Positions 37,101 through 49,521 of a stretch of 64,000 bases of DNA are shown piece by piece. The stretch covers positions 41,850,001-41,914,000 of the forward strand of contig CM075101.1 in assembly GCA_037576195.1 (NCBI GenBank), written 5' to 3'. The DNA is from Phytoseiulus persimilis (Eukaryota > Arthropoda > Arachnida > Mesostigmata > Phytoseiidae). Position 1 is the stretch's first letter, and each line of letters opens with the position of its first letter. The position numbers were made by a program, and so were the translations under genes. The notes beneath the pieces were generated by a model that made no database searches, was not told the origin of the DNA, and saw only the letters and a program-made list of their open reading frames with translations.

Positions 37101-40100
37101 ATACCTCCGCTGTGCTTTTCTGGAGGTGGCCGCCGGTCGATCGGTCGGGTGCTTGGCTCCTTCACTCGCTTGGTCAGTGGCTTTGAATTTCGTTTCTGGT
37201 AAAACGCACGTCGTAACCGCGCTGACGCGACCTCGAGGTGTTTTCAAGGACGCCAACTGGCCGCTGCTCGCCAAGTGGTCCAAGTTGCAGTCGAACTCCT
37301 CCATCCGTCCCCTTTTCTCGTTGCTCCGGCGGCTCTCTTCGCCAGTCGAACTTCTGACGGCGAACTACTACCTCGGCCGACTGCTCGTCCGGCTGTACCA
37401 CCGATGAATGGATTGCTGATGCGCTCGCTGACAGCCTCTATTGAACGGGATCAGAACTGGGGAAATTTCGCAACGGATTTCCATGCCTTCAATCACTGGG
37501 TCATCATTACGAGATAGCGTCGAAGCGGATTGCCAGACAAAACAAATAATGCTTTTGTCATGGATCTGGTTCGGAGCTTTCGACGCGTACGAGCCAAAGA
37601 GCTCGCCGCCGGCCGCAACAAGTTCAGACAGCTGGGGCGTTGTTGGTTCAATCCGCCAACTGAACCGCTACGAGCGCGATAATTTGTTGTCAACCCGTTT
37701 TTTCGGGTGAGATTTCGCTGGAACTCGCGAGGCCGACGTCGCGTTCAACGTCCACCGCTTTGAATTTGAGGAGAATTATACTTTTGAGCTGCGCATTGAT
37801 GGCTTTGGAGACGGCGGATATCCGCAGCGCTTTTCCGGCGGCCTCGCCGTCGATCGTTCAACCAGGAGATAACTGTCGCTGGGCTGTATTCGTCGCAGAA
37901 TTATCCGCGAACGATCCGCAATGACCGAGTCTGTGGTTGCCGTCGTCGCCGCGAGTCGGCGACCATCGGCCGTTTCACCTTTGGAGAGACGTTTCGCGTA
38001 CGCAGTTTCCTCGTGTCCGCTGCTGCCGCCGCTGCCGTCGATCGTCGCGTCGGTTCGCTTGAAGACCTCGAGATCATTGGCAGAACTCCGCATCACGAAC
38101 GCGATGCTTCCCCCTCGCTGGACATGCTGGAGAGAAACAACCACAACCAGCACGAGAATGTAGGCCAAATCCGACGCTTGTCCGGCGTGCTCACTGTTCG
38201 AGCGCGTCGATCTACAGGATACCGACGCAGCCGCTATGGGTGTTTGATGAACGATTTTAGTCAGCTCCGCGGACACCCGCTACTCAGTTCGTCATCATCC
38301 ACGCGGACGCTGTCGGTCGCCCAGCAAGACGGCAGACCGAGCCGAGTCAGCGAGCGACCGAAGGAGATGATTTTGTTCGATGTGGCGGCGGTCATTCATA
38401 GATGGCGAGTATAACGTCACGATCCGAATGTCTGTCCGTCTTTCTGTCCAGCGGTCGACCGGGTGTCGGTACCGCCGCCGGTTCGCTGGAGTTGTAGCAA
38501 TGCAAAGATTGATACTCTTCATAGCGCGGCTCACAGTCGTCACAGAGCCAGATAAGAAAACCAGCAGACGGATGACTGACCGACGCGGCGGCATATGCTA
38601 TTTGGAAACTGGCTGACACGATCGGGATAACACTGCCGTCGAGCAGGTGTAATTGCTCCGCAGTCCTGAGAAATTGGGCGCTTTGCTTCACGCGAGCATG
38701 GGAGCGACTCCCGATAGGGACTGTCTGGTTGCTTCCAAAGCCTCAACTGTCGGACACCTTCACCAAACGGTATTCGAGGGTGGCGGGGGAGCTTCGGTTC
38801 AACGACGATCGAAACCGGGATCTTTCGGAGCTGGAGAACGATTCTGGCATGACAGAGTATTTGATCGTTTGTTCGAATCGTCACTATAAATCTAGATAAC
38901 GAGGACGACGAGAGGAGAGCCGTGTTCAGTTTTGATCGTCTCAGGACGATCGGGCCATGGATGCGCACGGTTCGATTCAGTTTGATCGAATACTCACGCT
39001 CCGAACAGACACTTATTTCAAAATAGAGCGCGAACCTCTGTTCGACACACGATCCTCGTGTTTAGAGAGGTTATGATTGTCTCAAATCTTCGTCGTTTGG
39101 AGGTTCATCACCCGGACCGTGCGGACTCTGCGGGACAGTTGGGTTTCTGTTCATAGAGTTCATGTCCGCCCGTTTCATGTATGTACCATGATCGCATCGC
39201 TCGCGGAGTCGGTCGGCAGATTTAGGCTGCGGTCCGGGCTCCCAGAATTGATTTCCAGCCACAGAACGCAAGGGAAACGCGCTGTCCCGCACATGGGATC
39301 CCATCACAAGCGGATATGGACTCCAAAGTCGACCCGCCCGCCCACTAGGATAGATCCGATTGCGGAGACCGAGAGGTCGTTTTGTATTGTTGCGCTCCGA
39401 AACGGCGTGCGGATCTCTGATTCCGTTCCTCTCGCTCTGCCAAGTCTCGATCGCGGGCCACACTGAGTCACGCGATTGTCGGCCTCGGCGAATTCAAGAT
39501 TCGGAACGTCGGTTCAAGTGGTCGTTCCCGCGCTCCGACGATCAACTCCACCCCGCGCGGTCTTTCTGCGTGGTCGGCAGCATCTCCGTCGTTCCGACCG
39601 CTCAGTTTTATTCATGGCGGACCAGGCGGCTGATGTCGCTAACGAAACTCATGTTGTGCAGCTTCTTAAATCAGATGCATGAGGCGGAAGCTCTCCGAAC
39701 ACAGAAAGCGTGGTTGATATAACGGCTCATGGCGTCGACGTCACCAGCAGCCGCACCGACGACAGCGGCATCGGTAGAACAAACTGTTGAGCCGCTGACG
39801 TGTCGTGTGTTTGCTAATCATTGTTCATCGGGATACATTGAAGCCCGTGGAAGCGCGCAATCACTGAATCCTATCAATTCCATGCTCGCAACTATTGAAG
39901 TCCGAGCCGACGACTTGGGACCGGTTGATATCGTCCGAGCGGGTATTGTTTGCCCGACTGTGGCAAGGAAGCCTCGCCGGCCGAAACGATACTTCCATCC
40001 CTCCGCGGCATCTTTCTCTCCTGCGTCGTCGTCCTTCTCCGACAGTTTCGTGCCGTCGCAAAAACACAGAGATAATATCCGAAGTGTAACACGCGTACTC

Positions 40101-43100
40101 ATCTACCTTTACGACCTTCGGGGCCAAGGTCGAAATCCTGTTTTCTCGAGCATCATAACCTCAGAATGCCTGTCGGCGAAGCACCTGACTGCTTGATCGG
40201 TTGTTGTCCTGATCGATGAGGCATCTGAGACCAGACGCGTCACAGCGCGATATCTCACCGCGTTCTGCTGCAACCTTCATGAAATCCATAGTTAATCGGA
40301 ATCCATGAGGACCAAGTTTTCATGCGACATTTCGACGTCGTACGGGCTCACCAATCCAGCCCGATTTGAGCTTTCCCACTTGATCCTCTTCCGGAATGAA
40401 AATCAGTTGTTCTACAAGGATCCGTTTAGTTCTCGATCGATAGGTCATATCCGGATTCGTCGCTGATGCGATCCGATGAATAATCCCCAGATGATCTGAT
40501 TAGGGTACGCACTCGACAGCGGATTTGCTCATTCGGTCATTGGAAATGCCTGAGAGCCGAATCCCACCGTTACGTCAGTCCTCTGAATACCGTCTTGTTC
40601 GGTACAGATTCTAAAAACTAGATTTCCCCCTCCCCCCTAGCCCTTGTCGGACGTTGAGCGGGCGAGGGGGGTTCGACCAGCTCGTTTGTCGCGGCTCTCT
40701 CGTCGCTGCTCGACCGAGAAGTGCCCCGGGATCGAAGTCTCGGCTCGGGTCAGGGTTCTCGCAGGCGACATTTCTGTGCGAACAAGTCTCTCCAGAGAAA
40801 CGAAGTCTTTTGAATCGCTAGGGGCATCGAGCGGAGCACCGTTTGCCGAGCCAGCGATCGATGACACGAACGGACGCGCCGTTCGTGTTGCCGTTGCGGC
40901 GAGTGGAAAGATTATTTTATCATCTCGTTCATTCGTCGCTTATCATCTTCGGTTTTTCGACGACTTCTAGCCGCGTCAGGTCGGGACCGTGCTGGCCGGC
41001 GATTCTACTCTGCGGCAGAGCCGAAACCCCGTCGCTCGACTTGCCTGGCCGACCGCCCGCCCGTCCGCCTGTCCGTCTGCCTGCTTGGCTGATTCGCTCA
41101 CTCACTGCGGCTACTTGCGTTGCATAATCCACAGCAAGGCGTCGAAATAGCGTTGAAACGGTTTCCGCGGAAGTCCCCCGGAGGAGCAGTCGCACCGACA
41201 TCAGCGGCAACGCGCGCTCGCCGTAATGCTCGACCAATGAAAGGAGAGTTCAGGACGCCATCTTGAATTTTACTCGTTGTCATCAAGGAGGAATTCCAAG
41301 AACTTCGTCGGGCGTTCCCGGCGTTTTGGCGGTCTCAAAGGCGGTCCTGGTCGCTTCCCGAGCGGGTTTGAGCCCGGGACACGCCGCGTTCTCGTCATTT
41401 GTCGAGTCTTCTTCGATCCCGTGGGAGTGGATGCCCAAGTTTCCGTTCCCTTTCGGCGGCGGCGGTGGCAGCACGATGTTTCAATCGATTCCGAAACAAA
41501 AGCTCTCGCGGGAATCCCCTATTTTTAGAATTTAGCGCATTGCACAACTCTGTTCCAAGTTGAACGCCACCGGTCAGAACTGTGGCCGTTTAATGACGCC
41601 GCGAGCAATTTGGTTTATTCGGGATTCTTCTCCTGTGGCGGCGATTCGAACTTCAAGATCATGATGAAAGTGGCGGCAGGTCCACGTCGGAATCAAATGT
41701 TCCCGCGCGGTTTGTGAAATGAAGAAATTGAACATCAGTCAATGAAGAAACGAAACGGGACTATCCCTGTCGGAAATAGGAAACAGCGAACAGTCGAGCG
41801 TACCCGGGCGTGTGGAGCGGAATAACGAAGCTTGACAACTCAGTCAGGATACGTTTTGTTTGGTGAACGGACACGCGAGTGTGCGTCTGTCCGACTGCCT
41901 CTATCTGGCAGAGTTTTTAGGAAAAAGATATCTGGAGCAGATAACGTGGCGCTGTTGGAAAACAACCGAGAAGATGTCACGGCAGCTGCAGTTCTTGACT
42001 ACATTCATCATATTCCCGCTCTTCTTCGAGATACTCCGAGGGGTTTTCCTTTTCGAGGGACCATGATTCCTCTTCGATCGGACGAAATTTGCCTCGCTCG
42101 CGGATGTTTTGATTTTCTCTCCCGGTCCTTGCAAATGTCATTGTGACGGTGTTGCGTCGTTGGATGATGATTCTTGGCAATCCAGAGACTCCTTGCCACA
42201 TCACAGATAATCGTCCATATGACGTTATTCTTCAATCTGCCCAAAAACCAGGCGATTTAATGAATTTCTGTGAGGCCTATCCGGCTCAACATCGACGACC
42301 GATTCCGACATTGGATGGGATGTGCTATCAAGAACATTGTGACTTATCCGCGCCCAGAGTTTACGGAGGCGAGAGGACGCATCCTGGCGAAGTGATATGA
42401 GGAATCAGGATTCGCTCCGGAGGTTGCTCTGCGCGGGACTCCGTAGCAAACACGAAGCGGGGGCGAATCGGTGGAACTGGGGTCTTCTCGAGTGGGCTTG
42501 ATGTTTGGCATTTCAAATTGAGGATCTGCATCTGACCTCGAGCGGCATTCCATCGCTCAGATCCTACCGGATGAGAATCGCACACCGCGCGGTAACGGAG
42601 ACCGCCGGTGTTGGGACACTTTCTCTAAACAGGCACTCAATGCGTAACTCTCTGGTGACGTGGGCCAGAATTAGATCTAATTCACACGGAAGCTATCAGA
42701 GCGTTCGCGGATAAATGCTCAATTAGGAAGAGGCTGATGAAAGTCTACTCCAGATCATCGCCGGCATCTCTTGCTGGCGCGAGTCTGCCAGCCTAATGTC
42801 CCTGATGAATTCGACTGAGCCACGCTTCGGTGGTCGACGGCTTGTAACAGCTCATATAGTAATGATAATACCTTCATCAAAGTAGATGCAGTAAGCCGGT
42901 GCGACCGCATTAACCCATATCACTAGTAGTAGCATAAAAGGCTCTCGTATCTCCTACTTGCTTCCCGAGTGACCTCTCAGACTCGTGCTCGAAGGCGAGT
43001 CCGCTCGAAAACTCCGATGGATTCTGATTGCGAGTCGATTAGAGCTGCCGCCCATACTCTCTGCATCCACCGTCGTCGTCACGAGGCGGAGCGAGCAGAA

Positions 43101-46100
43101 CGCTAGAAGTGTCGTTCAATTCCTAACGGTCTCTCTTTCCGCTTCCAGAACGCAACTGCTCGGACAGCTTCTATCAAATTCGATGGAAACACTGGGGTGA
43201 GTACTTTTGAGTTTTTTTTTCTTCCATACTAGGCTCTTCAGAATTCTCTGACTGTATATCCCGCCCGGCCGGGTGGTTCCTTCAGACTCCAAGTTCCTCG
43301 TTCAATCGATCGATGCAGTCCCGAAGGACCGCACTGTGGATGGCAGTGTCCCAGGCGCCCGTTGCCACCAGGAACTGATGGTTACGCCGCTGTTTGATGT
43401 CTTCCCGGTCTTGAAAACGAATTACACAGGTGGCGCAATCGACGGATCTGCCGTGATCTTCTGAGACGGAATCGAACGACGAGAATCTCACTCCTCCTCC
43501 GATGCCCGAACTGAATATCAGCCATCCCTGTGCGTCGAGAGTGCCAATGTGTTTGTCCTCGTTGTCGATATGGCGACCGACACGTTTTCGTGAAAAGTTT
43601 TCGCGTTTCTGAATCGGGCGCTCCCATGCAATGGGTATCGGCTCTCTCCGGGTGGGTCTTGCGGGAGCGGTGGAAGTGCAGCTGGTTGAGCAAGCCTGGC
43701 TTGTTGGTTCGTTGGTTGCTTGGCTAGCTGCTTGGTTGACTAGTGAGCTAGCGAGCGAGCGACCGCCCGCTTGCCCGACCGACCGACGGGCCGACCGGCT
43801 GACTGACTGGTTGCTCCGGCGATGATTTTGTTCGATTCGGTTTTCGCAAGCGTTGGTTCCGACCATTTCTCGGCCAAAAATGCACCGTGCTGTGATGCTC
43901 GTGACGAAATAGGTCTTCAACAACTCCAGACGTTGTATAACTTCTTTGTCAACTCGAGCTGACACTGCACGTGGACAACGACGGGCGGCGGTAGTCGGCG
44001 ATTTATTCAGAGTGATCGGAAATCAGTTAGGGAAGCCGTCGCTGCTCTGAGCTTTGGGTTGATCCGAGAGAGAGAGAGAGAGTTAATAATTCGAAGCGTG
44101 CAAAGACCTCGATTCGCTCCTGCAACGTCCCTGTGGTCTCCGGAATCATCTTGAGAACAGCGCCTCTGGAATGAGCCGCCAGCAGCAGGTCTTCTCACAA
44201 GGAGCATAACCGGTATTATCTACGTTCGCTTGCGGCCGCTCCACCGCCGGTTCTTTCGGCGGCTTGTCGGCGGGGTTGCCAGCCTGCAGCCCGTTTGGCT
44301 GACTGACTTCAGCCGGCGACACTGAACCGGCAAGAAGGAAGTTATCTACCACGCAGAGATAACCGAAAATAGCGTCGGAGCATGTTGGATTGTTTCTTGC
44401 GCTCCGATCGCAGGGCCCCACCGAGCTTGGACATCTTCGATAGTGAGAGTTGCGCGAGCGAGCGTCGAACATTTCCCCGCGCCGTCCATCCCGCTTCGCC
44501 CCTATGACACGCGTCCAGGGCGCCGTTTGTCCCGCGGCGCCGGGAGCTTGAGTTGAACACAAATCTGGAGAGGTCGAAGGATTCATCATCATCTGAGGTT
44601 CGGAGCTCGACGGAAGTCATAACGGAAAGTCCGGGCTTCATGGCGCGTAGTCCGGAATGCTTCTGAACACCGACGAGCGATAGGACGAACGATTGAGCAA
44701 TCGGGTGCGCTTGTTGCCAAGTTCAAATCGCCGGGGTAGGAAGAGAAGACGATCAGCGAAAACGAAGAGGGAAATAATGTGCGTTTCCCCGCGGGTAGTC
44801 GGTCCGGCTCGTTCGCTTCCCTTCACTTGGTCGTCTGGATCGATGAGTCAGGAGCCAAACTCCTCATCAGCCAGCAATGAGGGACTTTCTGAAGCGGTTC
44901 ACGATGAGATTTCTGTCGCCTGTCGTTGCGGGAAAGCTAGCAGAGGCCGTCGGAGCCCGAGCCTTGGCTTACTCTGACGCAGCTGCGGTACCAGAGGGGG
45001 TCCGTGTATGCAGGGATAACCCTGTTCGAGACCACGGTGGACGTTCACCTTGAACTTGCGAGTGCGCGTTCGCCCGGCTAGCGCGTTCCGCGGTTCTCTT
45101 GCGGAATTCGCTCACAGGCGGACTGTTACCGGGTGATTGCGACGGATGCCATCGAGGTACCTCCGAATGCAAACGCAGCAGAGCAGCCATCTAGACAGCC
45201 GAACGGTCGACAGGCAGTGAGCGAGCGAGCGAACGAACGAACGTCCGTTGTAGATGTAGAAGGGCCTTGACATCTCTTCAGACGGCTTCATAGCTAAAAC
45301 TGGGTTAGACCGAGCGCCGGTGGAGAGGGAGCCGCTGGTCGCCGCTTGGATCACTGGAGGATTCGTAGCCATCGTTTTGTAGGATTTAATCCGAAAAAAA
45401 AGGAGAAATATCTGTATAAAAATAACCAACAACCGGGATTAGCAGGCGCACGGACAAATTGCCATGGGCGGAAAGCTTCGGCAACTTATTTGAAAGTGCA
45501 AAGAGCCTATCTGATCCGCTGATCGTCACTGCTTTATACCGTTCGGGATGAATTACGAAATCCGACGTTGCATATTATGAATCGGATTCCGATTCTTCCC
45601 CGAGCGGCATCTCCGGTAGCTGCTGCTGCTTTGCTTCCAGAACTGCTCGTCGGCATTGTACAGAGATCTCTCTTCCAGTGGAGAAGCGCGCTTCCGAAAT
45701 CCGGTCATCGCGTTCTCGAGCGCTTATAACGATTCCGGGTATGAGGAATTTATCCCTCTGAGGAACGCTCCCTCGTGAGTGGCGCAGACCCCTACATCAT
45801 TGCATTATAGTCGACGTCGGGGATGGCGGTAGCGATGCTAGTGGGGAGAACAACTTGCGCACGATTTATGTCAGTGGCATTGACGGCGACTGCTTCAGAT
45901 TATTGGCAGCAACTGACACAAGTTCTACTTCCCTCAATGCAAAGCTCCGCAAGTCATTATTCGGAAGTTTCTCGACTCCCAGAACAGGCAGTTGGCGCGT
46001 TAGTCAATCGAGGCACGTGGGGCTTGAAGCGGCGGTCGAGGGCGCGGTTCCAGTCGCGCAAATCCACCAGCCAGTGGGGATACGGAGACGCCGCCTTCCT

Positions 46101-49100
46101 TTCTGTCTTCGTTCGCGTCGCGAAAGAAATAAATTCCTCTGCATCGATTGAACAGCTCCTTACGATGACGGTTGGTCGGACAAACCGACGAGAAAAACCA
46201 GCGGATTGCCAGTCAGTCTGGCCGCCCGGAAGAGCCGCTGTCGCTGGCGTTGCAAGTATCGCTGTTGACCGGGGTGACGTAACGCCGAGGTCCCTGTAGC
46301 GTGCTTCAAGTTCCTTCCTGGCTTCCACAACTTCAAAAGTCGTTCAGTCGTTTTCTGGGCTTCCGAAACTTAGCCGTGCCGTTCCGTCGCTTTCTGTTGA
46401 CGGAAAATTTCCGACAAGTAGAACACCTTCGACGACGACGTTCGCAGAGAGCGGGCCTTCGCGTCCAGCGAGGCCTAAGCGTCCGCGACCGAGTTTCCGA
46501 GGAGTCCGTCGCAGGCTTCGAATAAATGGCCTCCGATCGGTTCTCCGGGCCGGACTGGTTCCCGTGCCGGGGCGGGTCGAACGAGCGTCGACGACAGAGA
46601 CGACTCAAGCACACAACCTCGAGGCAACTGGTGGCCGAGAGAGACACGTTCCGGTTTCCGAAACGAAAGATCCTCCGCCGTTACAACTACCGCCCACTTG
46701 GCTGCATGGCCTGATAGGGTGAATGCACTCTCGGGAGTCACCCACAGGTATTTTTGCTCGCCTGCTGACTCGCTGGATAGCAACTCGTTGATTTTCTGCC
46801 CGCGAGCTTGCTCACTGCGGGTCACGCAACTTCCAAAGCCGTTTCTAGAGCCCCGCCATTTGGGTATCGATAGATTGTTTCTTCCGATTGCCGAACACGA
46901 TGACGATTGAAAACGAGGCTCGAGTGAACTTCGAGCTGCGCGTTTTGTAGTCGATCCCCGTTCTTCGCCGTTTCCCCCTTCACGTTGCAAGCGTCTCAAC
47001 AGAAAGGTGTCAGAAGTGGGAACAAGGGTAGACGTAGTAAAAGCGTCGATGGTTGCTGTAGTCGCGCTTGCCGGAGGGTGGTTCAAGTAAAAGTGGCTGT
47101 AGTTGAGCGCCGGAGACGTAGTAAAAATTCTGCAAGGTGAATGGAGGCGGTCACTGACTAACGGTTCGATGGACCAACTGACTGACAGACTGCTGCTGCG
47201 AACGTCTCACGGATTTCTTTCTCTCGAGCGCTGAGCTCTTGAGAATTCCGAACGGTTCCTGGAAGAAGCACTGTTGTGGGTTGGCGTTCCGTTTGCACCC
47301 CTTACACCGGCAACGCCGTTCGTTAACCGACTGGGAGGAGTTGTAGATTTTGCTGACGATGTTCCGGAGTTTTAATTCCACGATCTGCGGCGAACCCGGC
47401 CGCCACAGACAATCTTTGTGCTGGAACCAGGGGCGCGGGACAAGGAGAAAAGGGAGATGGGGGTGGGGGGCGACGACGACATGGTCGTGAGATGGTTCTC
47501 GAACAGCTGGAGACGCTGATCGCCTTTCGATTGCCTAATTCGTGAAATTCTCTTTCCAGACGATACACATCCCCAACCTCCGGCAGGACTGTACCCGGAC
47601 CTTTGGATTTAATTGCTCTTCACTCGACAAAGATGCGTCCTTGCAACAAGGCTCGTTCGATTGCATCAGACAGGCTGGCAGCCGCCAGACCGAGCTCGAC
47701 AACCTCGGAGCGCTTCAGTACAAGATGCAGATATGTGCCACCGAGGAATCTTACGAGAAAACTCGAGCTCGAATGGCCACAGCCGAACAAGAAAGCAAGA
47801 AGAACTGTGCCAAAGTGATCAAAATCACCGGCAACGACAAGTCTGCAGTGGGTCGTAAAGTGAAGCTAAAGAGACCGGCAAACCCCTTATCGTCCTCGAA
47901 TCCCGCCCCCAGCTCGCCTCCGTTCGCAAGCAGGAACGCGGTCCCCAGGGGCAACGAGCGGTTAGAGCGCTCCGCCGAGCCTCCCGTCAGACAGGAGCGA
48001 CTCGACGATCGCGTCCACGCGAGTTCGATGCCTACTCTCGCGCTTGCGAACAACGCGAAGAACACGAGCCCCGCTCAGGGCATTAAGGCTCGTGCCAGCA
48101 ATGACATTATGAAGAGGTGAGTTCTCGGGTCGTTCTCGTCAGGAACGAGGGAACCCGATCGAGGGGGAAGTTGTCCCCCACAAGACCACCTGTCCAGGGG
48201 CCGGAACCAGGAGAACTAGTCAGGGTTTCTAACGAAAGCGTTCGTCTTCTCTCCGCAGAACGTATCGGGACCGGCTGATTCACATGTTGGCTATTCGACC
48301 GCACAAGAAACCCGAGATTATGGCTCGCATGAATAAAGAAGGCATCAAGGAGTCTGAGAAGAAGGGCACGTCAGCTCTGCTGTCACATATTACCACGCTC
48401 AAGGACAATACGTACCACTTGAATCGATCTGGATGGCAGGATGTTCACGAGGACGATTGGCCCTTCTACACTTCTGAGGAGAGATACCTTGTCAAAAAGT
48501 AAGCGGCTCGGGCGTCGCGCAGCCCCGTCCACAGGATCGAACAGCTTACCGAGAGAATACAGAGCCGAGGAGGAGTCAATCTAACGTCGTCGCTCTCTTC
48601 CCCACAGGAACCGTGCCAACCTAGATCGCGATGAGTCCAAACACCACACAAGCGCGTTACGCGTGTCTCCCGCGCTTTCTGGACCCCTCACTCCGTCTAA
48701 TCCCTCATCGGTCGTTTCGTCAGACTCCGGGATTCACTCGAATAATTCGCCATCGAGTCATTCCGAAGAGGCGACCACACCCAATCACCGAGAACAAAAC
48801 CTGAAAAGAGCCTCGCCCCCAGAATCGTGTTTCGAAGCTCAGCCAGAGTCGAAACGAACCCGGGTTTCATTGTACAGTGCCAGCCAGAAGAAGTCCCCCT
48901 CGATTTCGCCGCCAATAGCCCCGGCGCGGAGCGCGCCATGGCAGACGATGGGTTCGACAGGATCGAGTTTCTGCCAGTCAAGTCCAGAGTTGTGCGGTTC
49001 TCCCAGTTCCCAGGATTGCAAATCGACCGGAAGCTCACCGAGCAGCGACGTTCCTGAGTACGTCGGACGTTATGTTGAGATTACGAGCTCAGCTCAAAGA

Positions 49101-49521
49101 TATCGGTACAAAGACGACTTCAAGGCGGAGTATCCTCGTTACAAAGAGCTTCATGAGGTGCTACAGAAATACTCGCGGAAGTTCACCGAGCTCGAAACGG
49201 ATCTGAGGAGGAGCGAATACGGATCGGAGCCGTTCAGGGTGAGCATCCATCGACATCATTTCCCTTTCCTCTCTCTATGGTCATAGCGCTAGAAGTCTGA
49301 AGGGGCAACTCGCCCTCCAACTATCCCCCTGTGTGATCTAAGCAGACCTCCGAACTAACGATTCTCATTTCCAGCGAATCGCCGCCGAGATCATGAGTCA
49401 TTACCGAAAGAGCAAAGACGACCCGGAGTATCAACATGCAAGGAAAAACTTCAACTTCCTCCACGAGAAGCTGTCCTACATTAAACAACTGGTGGCCGAC
49501 TATGACCGCCTGCACTCATAG
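25004..49521 (+). CDS. ELL: RNA polymerase II elongation factor ELL
   Basis: Exons 25004-25135, 43149-43196, 47560-48116, 48259-48498, 48608-49238 and 49375-49521 join in phase to 584 residues plus stop. The N-terminal ELL domain is plain: MAALVEGCRYGLS start, VKLTDSAL, QGSFDCIRQ, ICATEESYEKTR, then YRDRLIHMLAIRPHKKPE and DDWPFYTSEERYLVKK. A Ser/Pro-rich linker follows (about 330-470), then the C-terminal occludin/ELL domain (about 477-584; YRYKDDFKAEYPRYKELH, YEYDRL-type end LVADYDRLHS). ELL suppresses transient pausing of RNA polymerase II and works in the super elongation and little elongation complexes in the nucleus. Human ELL is slightly longer (621 residues), so this is full length. 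In Drosophila the counterpart is Su(Tpl). The 18 kb first intron makes the locus over 24 kb. Confidence 0.95.
26375..26440. repeat. Tetranucleotide tract with stepwise-changing unit
   Basis: Within about 65 bases the period-4 unit passes from CCGG to CCAG to TCAG and back to CCGG. Flanks (AACC, AACCAG) keep traces of the same period. Confidence 0.9.
29327..29362. repeat. (ATGG)n microsatellite
   Basis: GAATGGATGGATGG-type repeat interrupted once by ACGA, in ELL intron 1. Confidence 0.9.
43149..43196 (+). CDS. ELL: ELL exon 2 (48-base exon)
   Basis: Codes 16 residues ending ASIKFDGNTG, which correspond to the RPSIRFQGSQG segment just before HISIP in human ELL. Here the next exon opens TIHIP. 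The acceptor CGCTTCCAG and the donor GGG|GTGAGT are both good and both phase 0, as needed by exons 1 and 3. Confidence 0.88.
43681..43812. repeat. Degenerate tetranucleotide-periodic tract
   Basis: Runs of TTGG, GCTT, GAGC, GACC, GACT and similar units follow one another with an overall period of four. Same style as the tract at 26375-26440. Confidence 0.75.
44066..44082. repeat. (GA)n microsatellite
   Basis: Uninterrupted dinucleotide run of about 17 bases in ELL intron 2. Confidence 0.9.
47560..48116 (+). CDS. ELL: ELL exon 3 (rest of N-terminal ELL domain)
   Basis: Residues 61-245 plus two bases. Holds QGSFDCIRQ and CATEESYEKTRARMATAEQE, the most conserved block of the family, then KVIKI and GRKVKLKRP as in human VGKRVQIRK, followed by a Pro/Ser/Arg-rich stretch. 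Donor AG|GTGAGT. Confidence 0.94.
48259..48498 (+). CDS. ELL: ELL exon 4 (winged-helix-like segment)
   Basis: Residues 246-325. RTYRDRLIHMLAIRPHKKPEIMARM aligns with the RPFRDRVLHLLALRPYRKAELL region of human ELL, and DDWPFYTSEERYLVKK with KDWPGYSEGDQQLLKRVL. Acceptor TCTCTCCGCAG, donor AA|GTAAGC, phase 2 at both ends. Confidence 0.94.
48608..49238 (+). CDS. ELL: ELL exon 5 (linker and start of occludin/ELL domain)
   Basis: Residues 326-536. A Ser/Pro/Asn-rich, probably disordered linker with SSDSGIHSNN, then YVGRYVEITSSAQRYRYKDDF, the start of the C-terminal domain shared by occludin and ELL. Donor AGG|GTGAGC. Confidence 0.93.
49375..49521 (+). CDS. ELL: ELL exon 6 (last coding exon)
   Basis: 48 codons and TAG at 49519-49521. 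HARKNFNFLHEKLSYIKQLVADYD matches the conserved end of the occludin/ELL domain (human YLHSKLAHIKRLIAEYD). The preceding intron is 136 bases. Confidence 0.94.
   Translation, partial: RIAAEIMSHYRKSKDDPEYQHARKNFNFLHEKLSYIKQLVADYDRLHS

Larger units (their letters stand above)
25136..43148 (+). other. ELL intron 1, 18,013 bases
   Basis: Starts GTAAGT and ends with CTTTCCGCTTCCAG. Contains tetranucleotide tracts at 26375-26440, 29327-29362 and 41040-41105, and several long chance-like frames (for example 27784-28392, 36826-37407 and 39729-40196 on the plus strand). None of these has splice partners or a recognised domain. No nested gene is supported. Confidence 0.7.
43197..47559 (+). other. ELL intron 2, 4363 bases
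   Basis: Bounded by GTGAGT and TTCTCTTTCCAG. Holds a degenerate period-4 tract (43681-43812), a GA microsatellite (44066-44082), a GAGC/GAAC tract near 45212-45242 and antisense open frames at 43282-43965 and 46475-47086. The former has a protein-like 3' half (see findings). Confidence 0.7.

Noticed and set aside
36826..37407. 193-codon plus-strand frame with a Gln run
   Set aside because: Low-complexity CAG-rich DNA within ELL intron 1, with long frames open on both strands at once and no family match.
46475..47086. 203-codon minus-strand frame in ELL intron 2
   Set aside because: No splice partner, promoter or recognisable motif; composition as in other chance frames.
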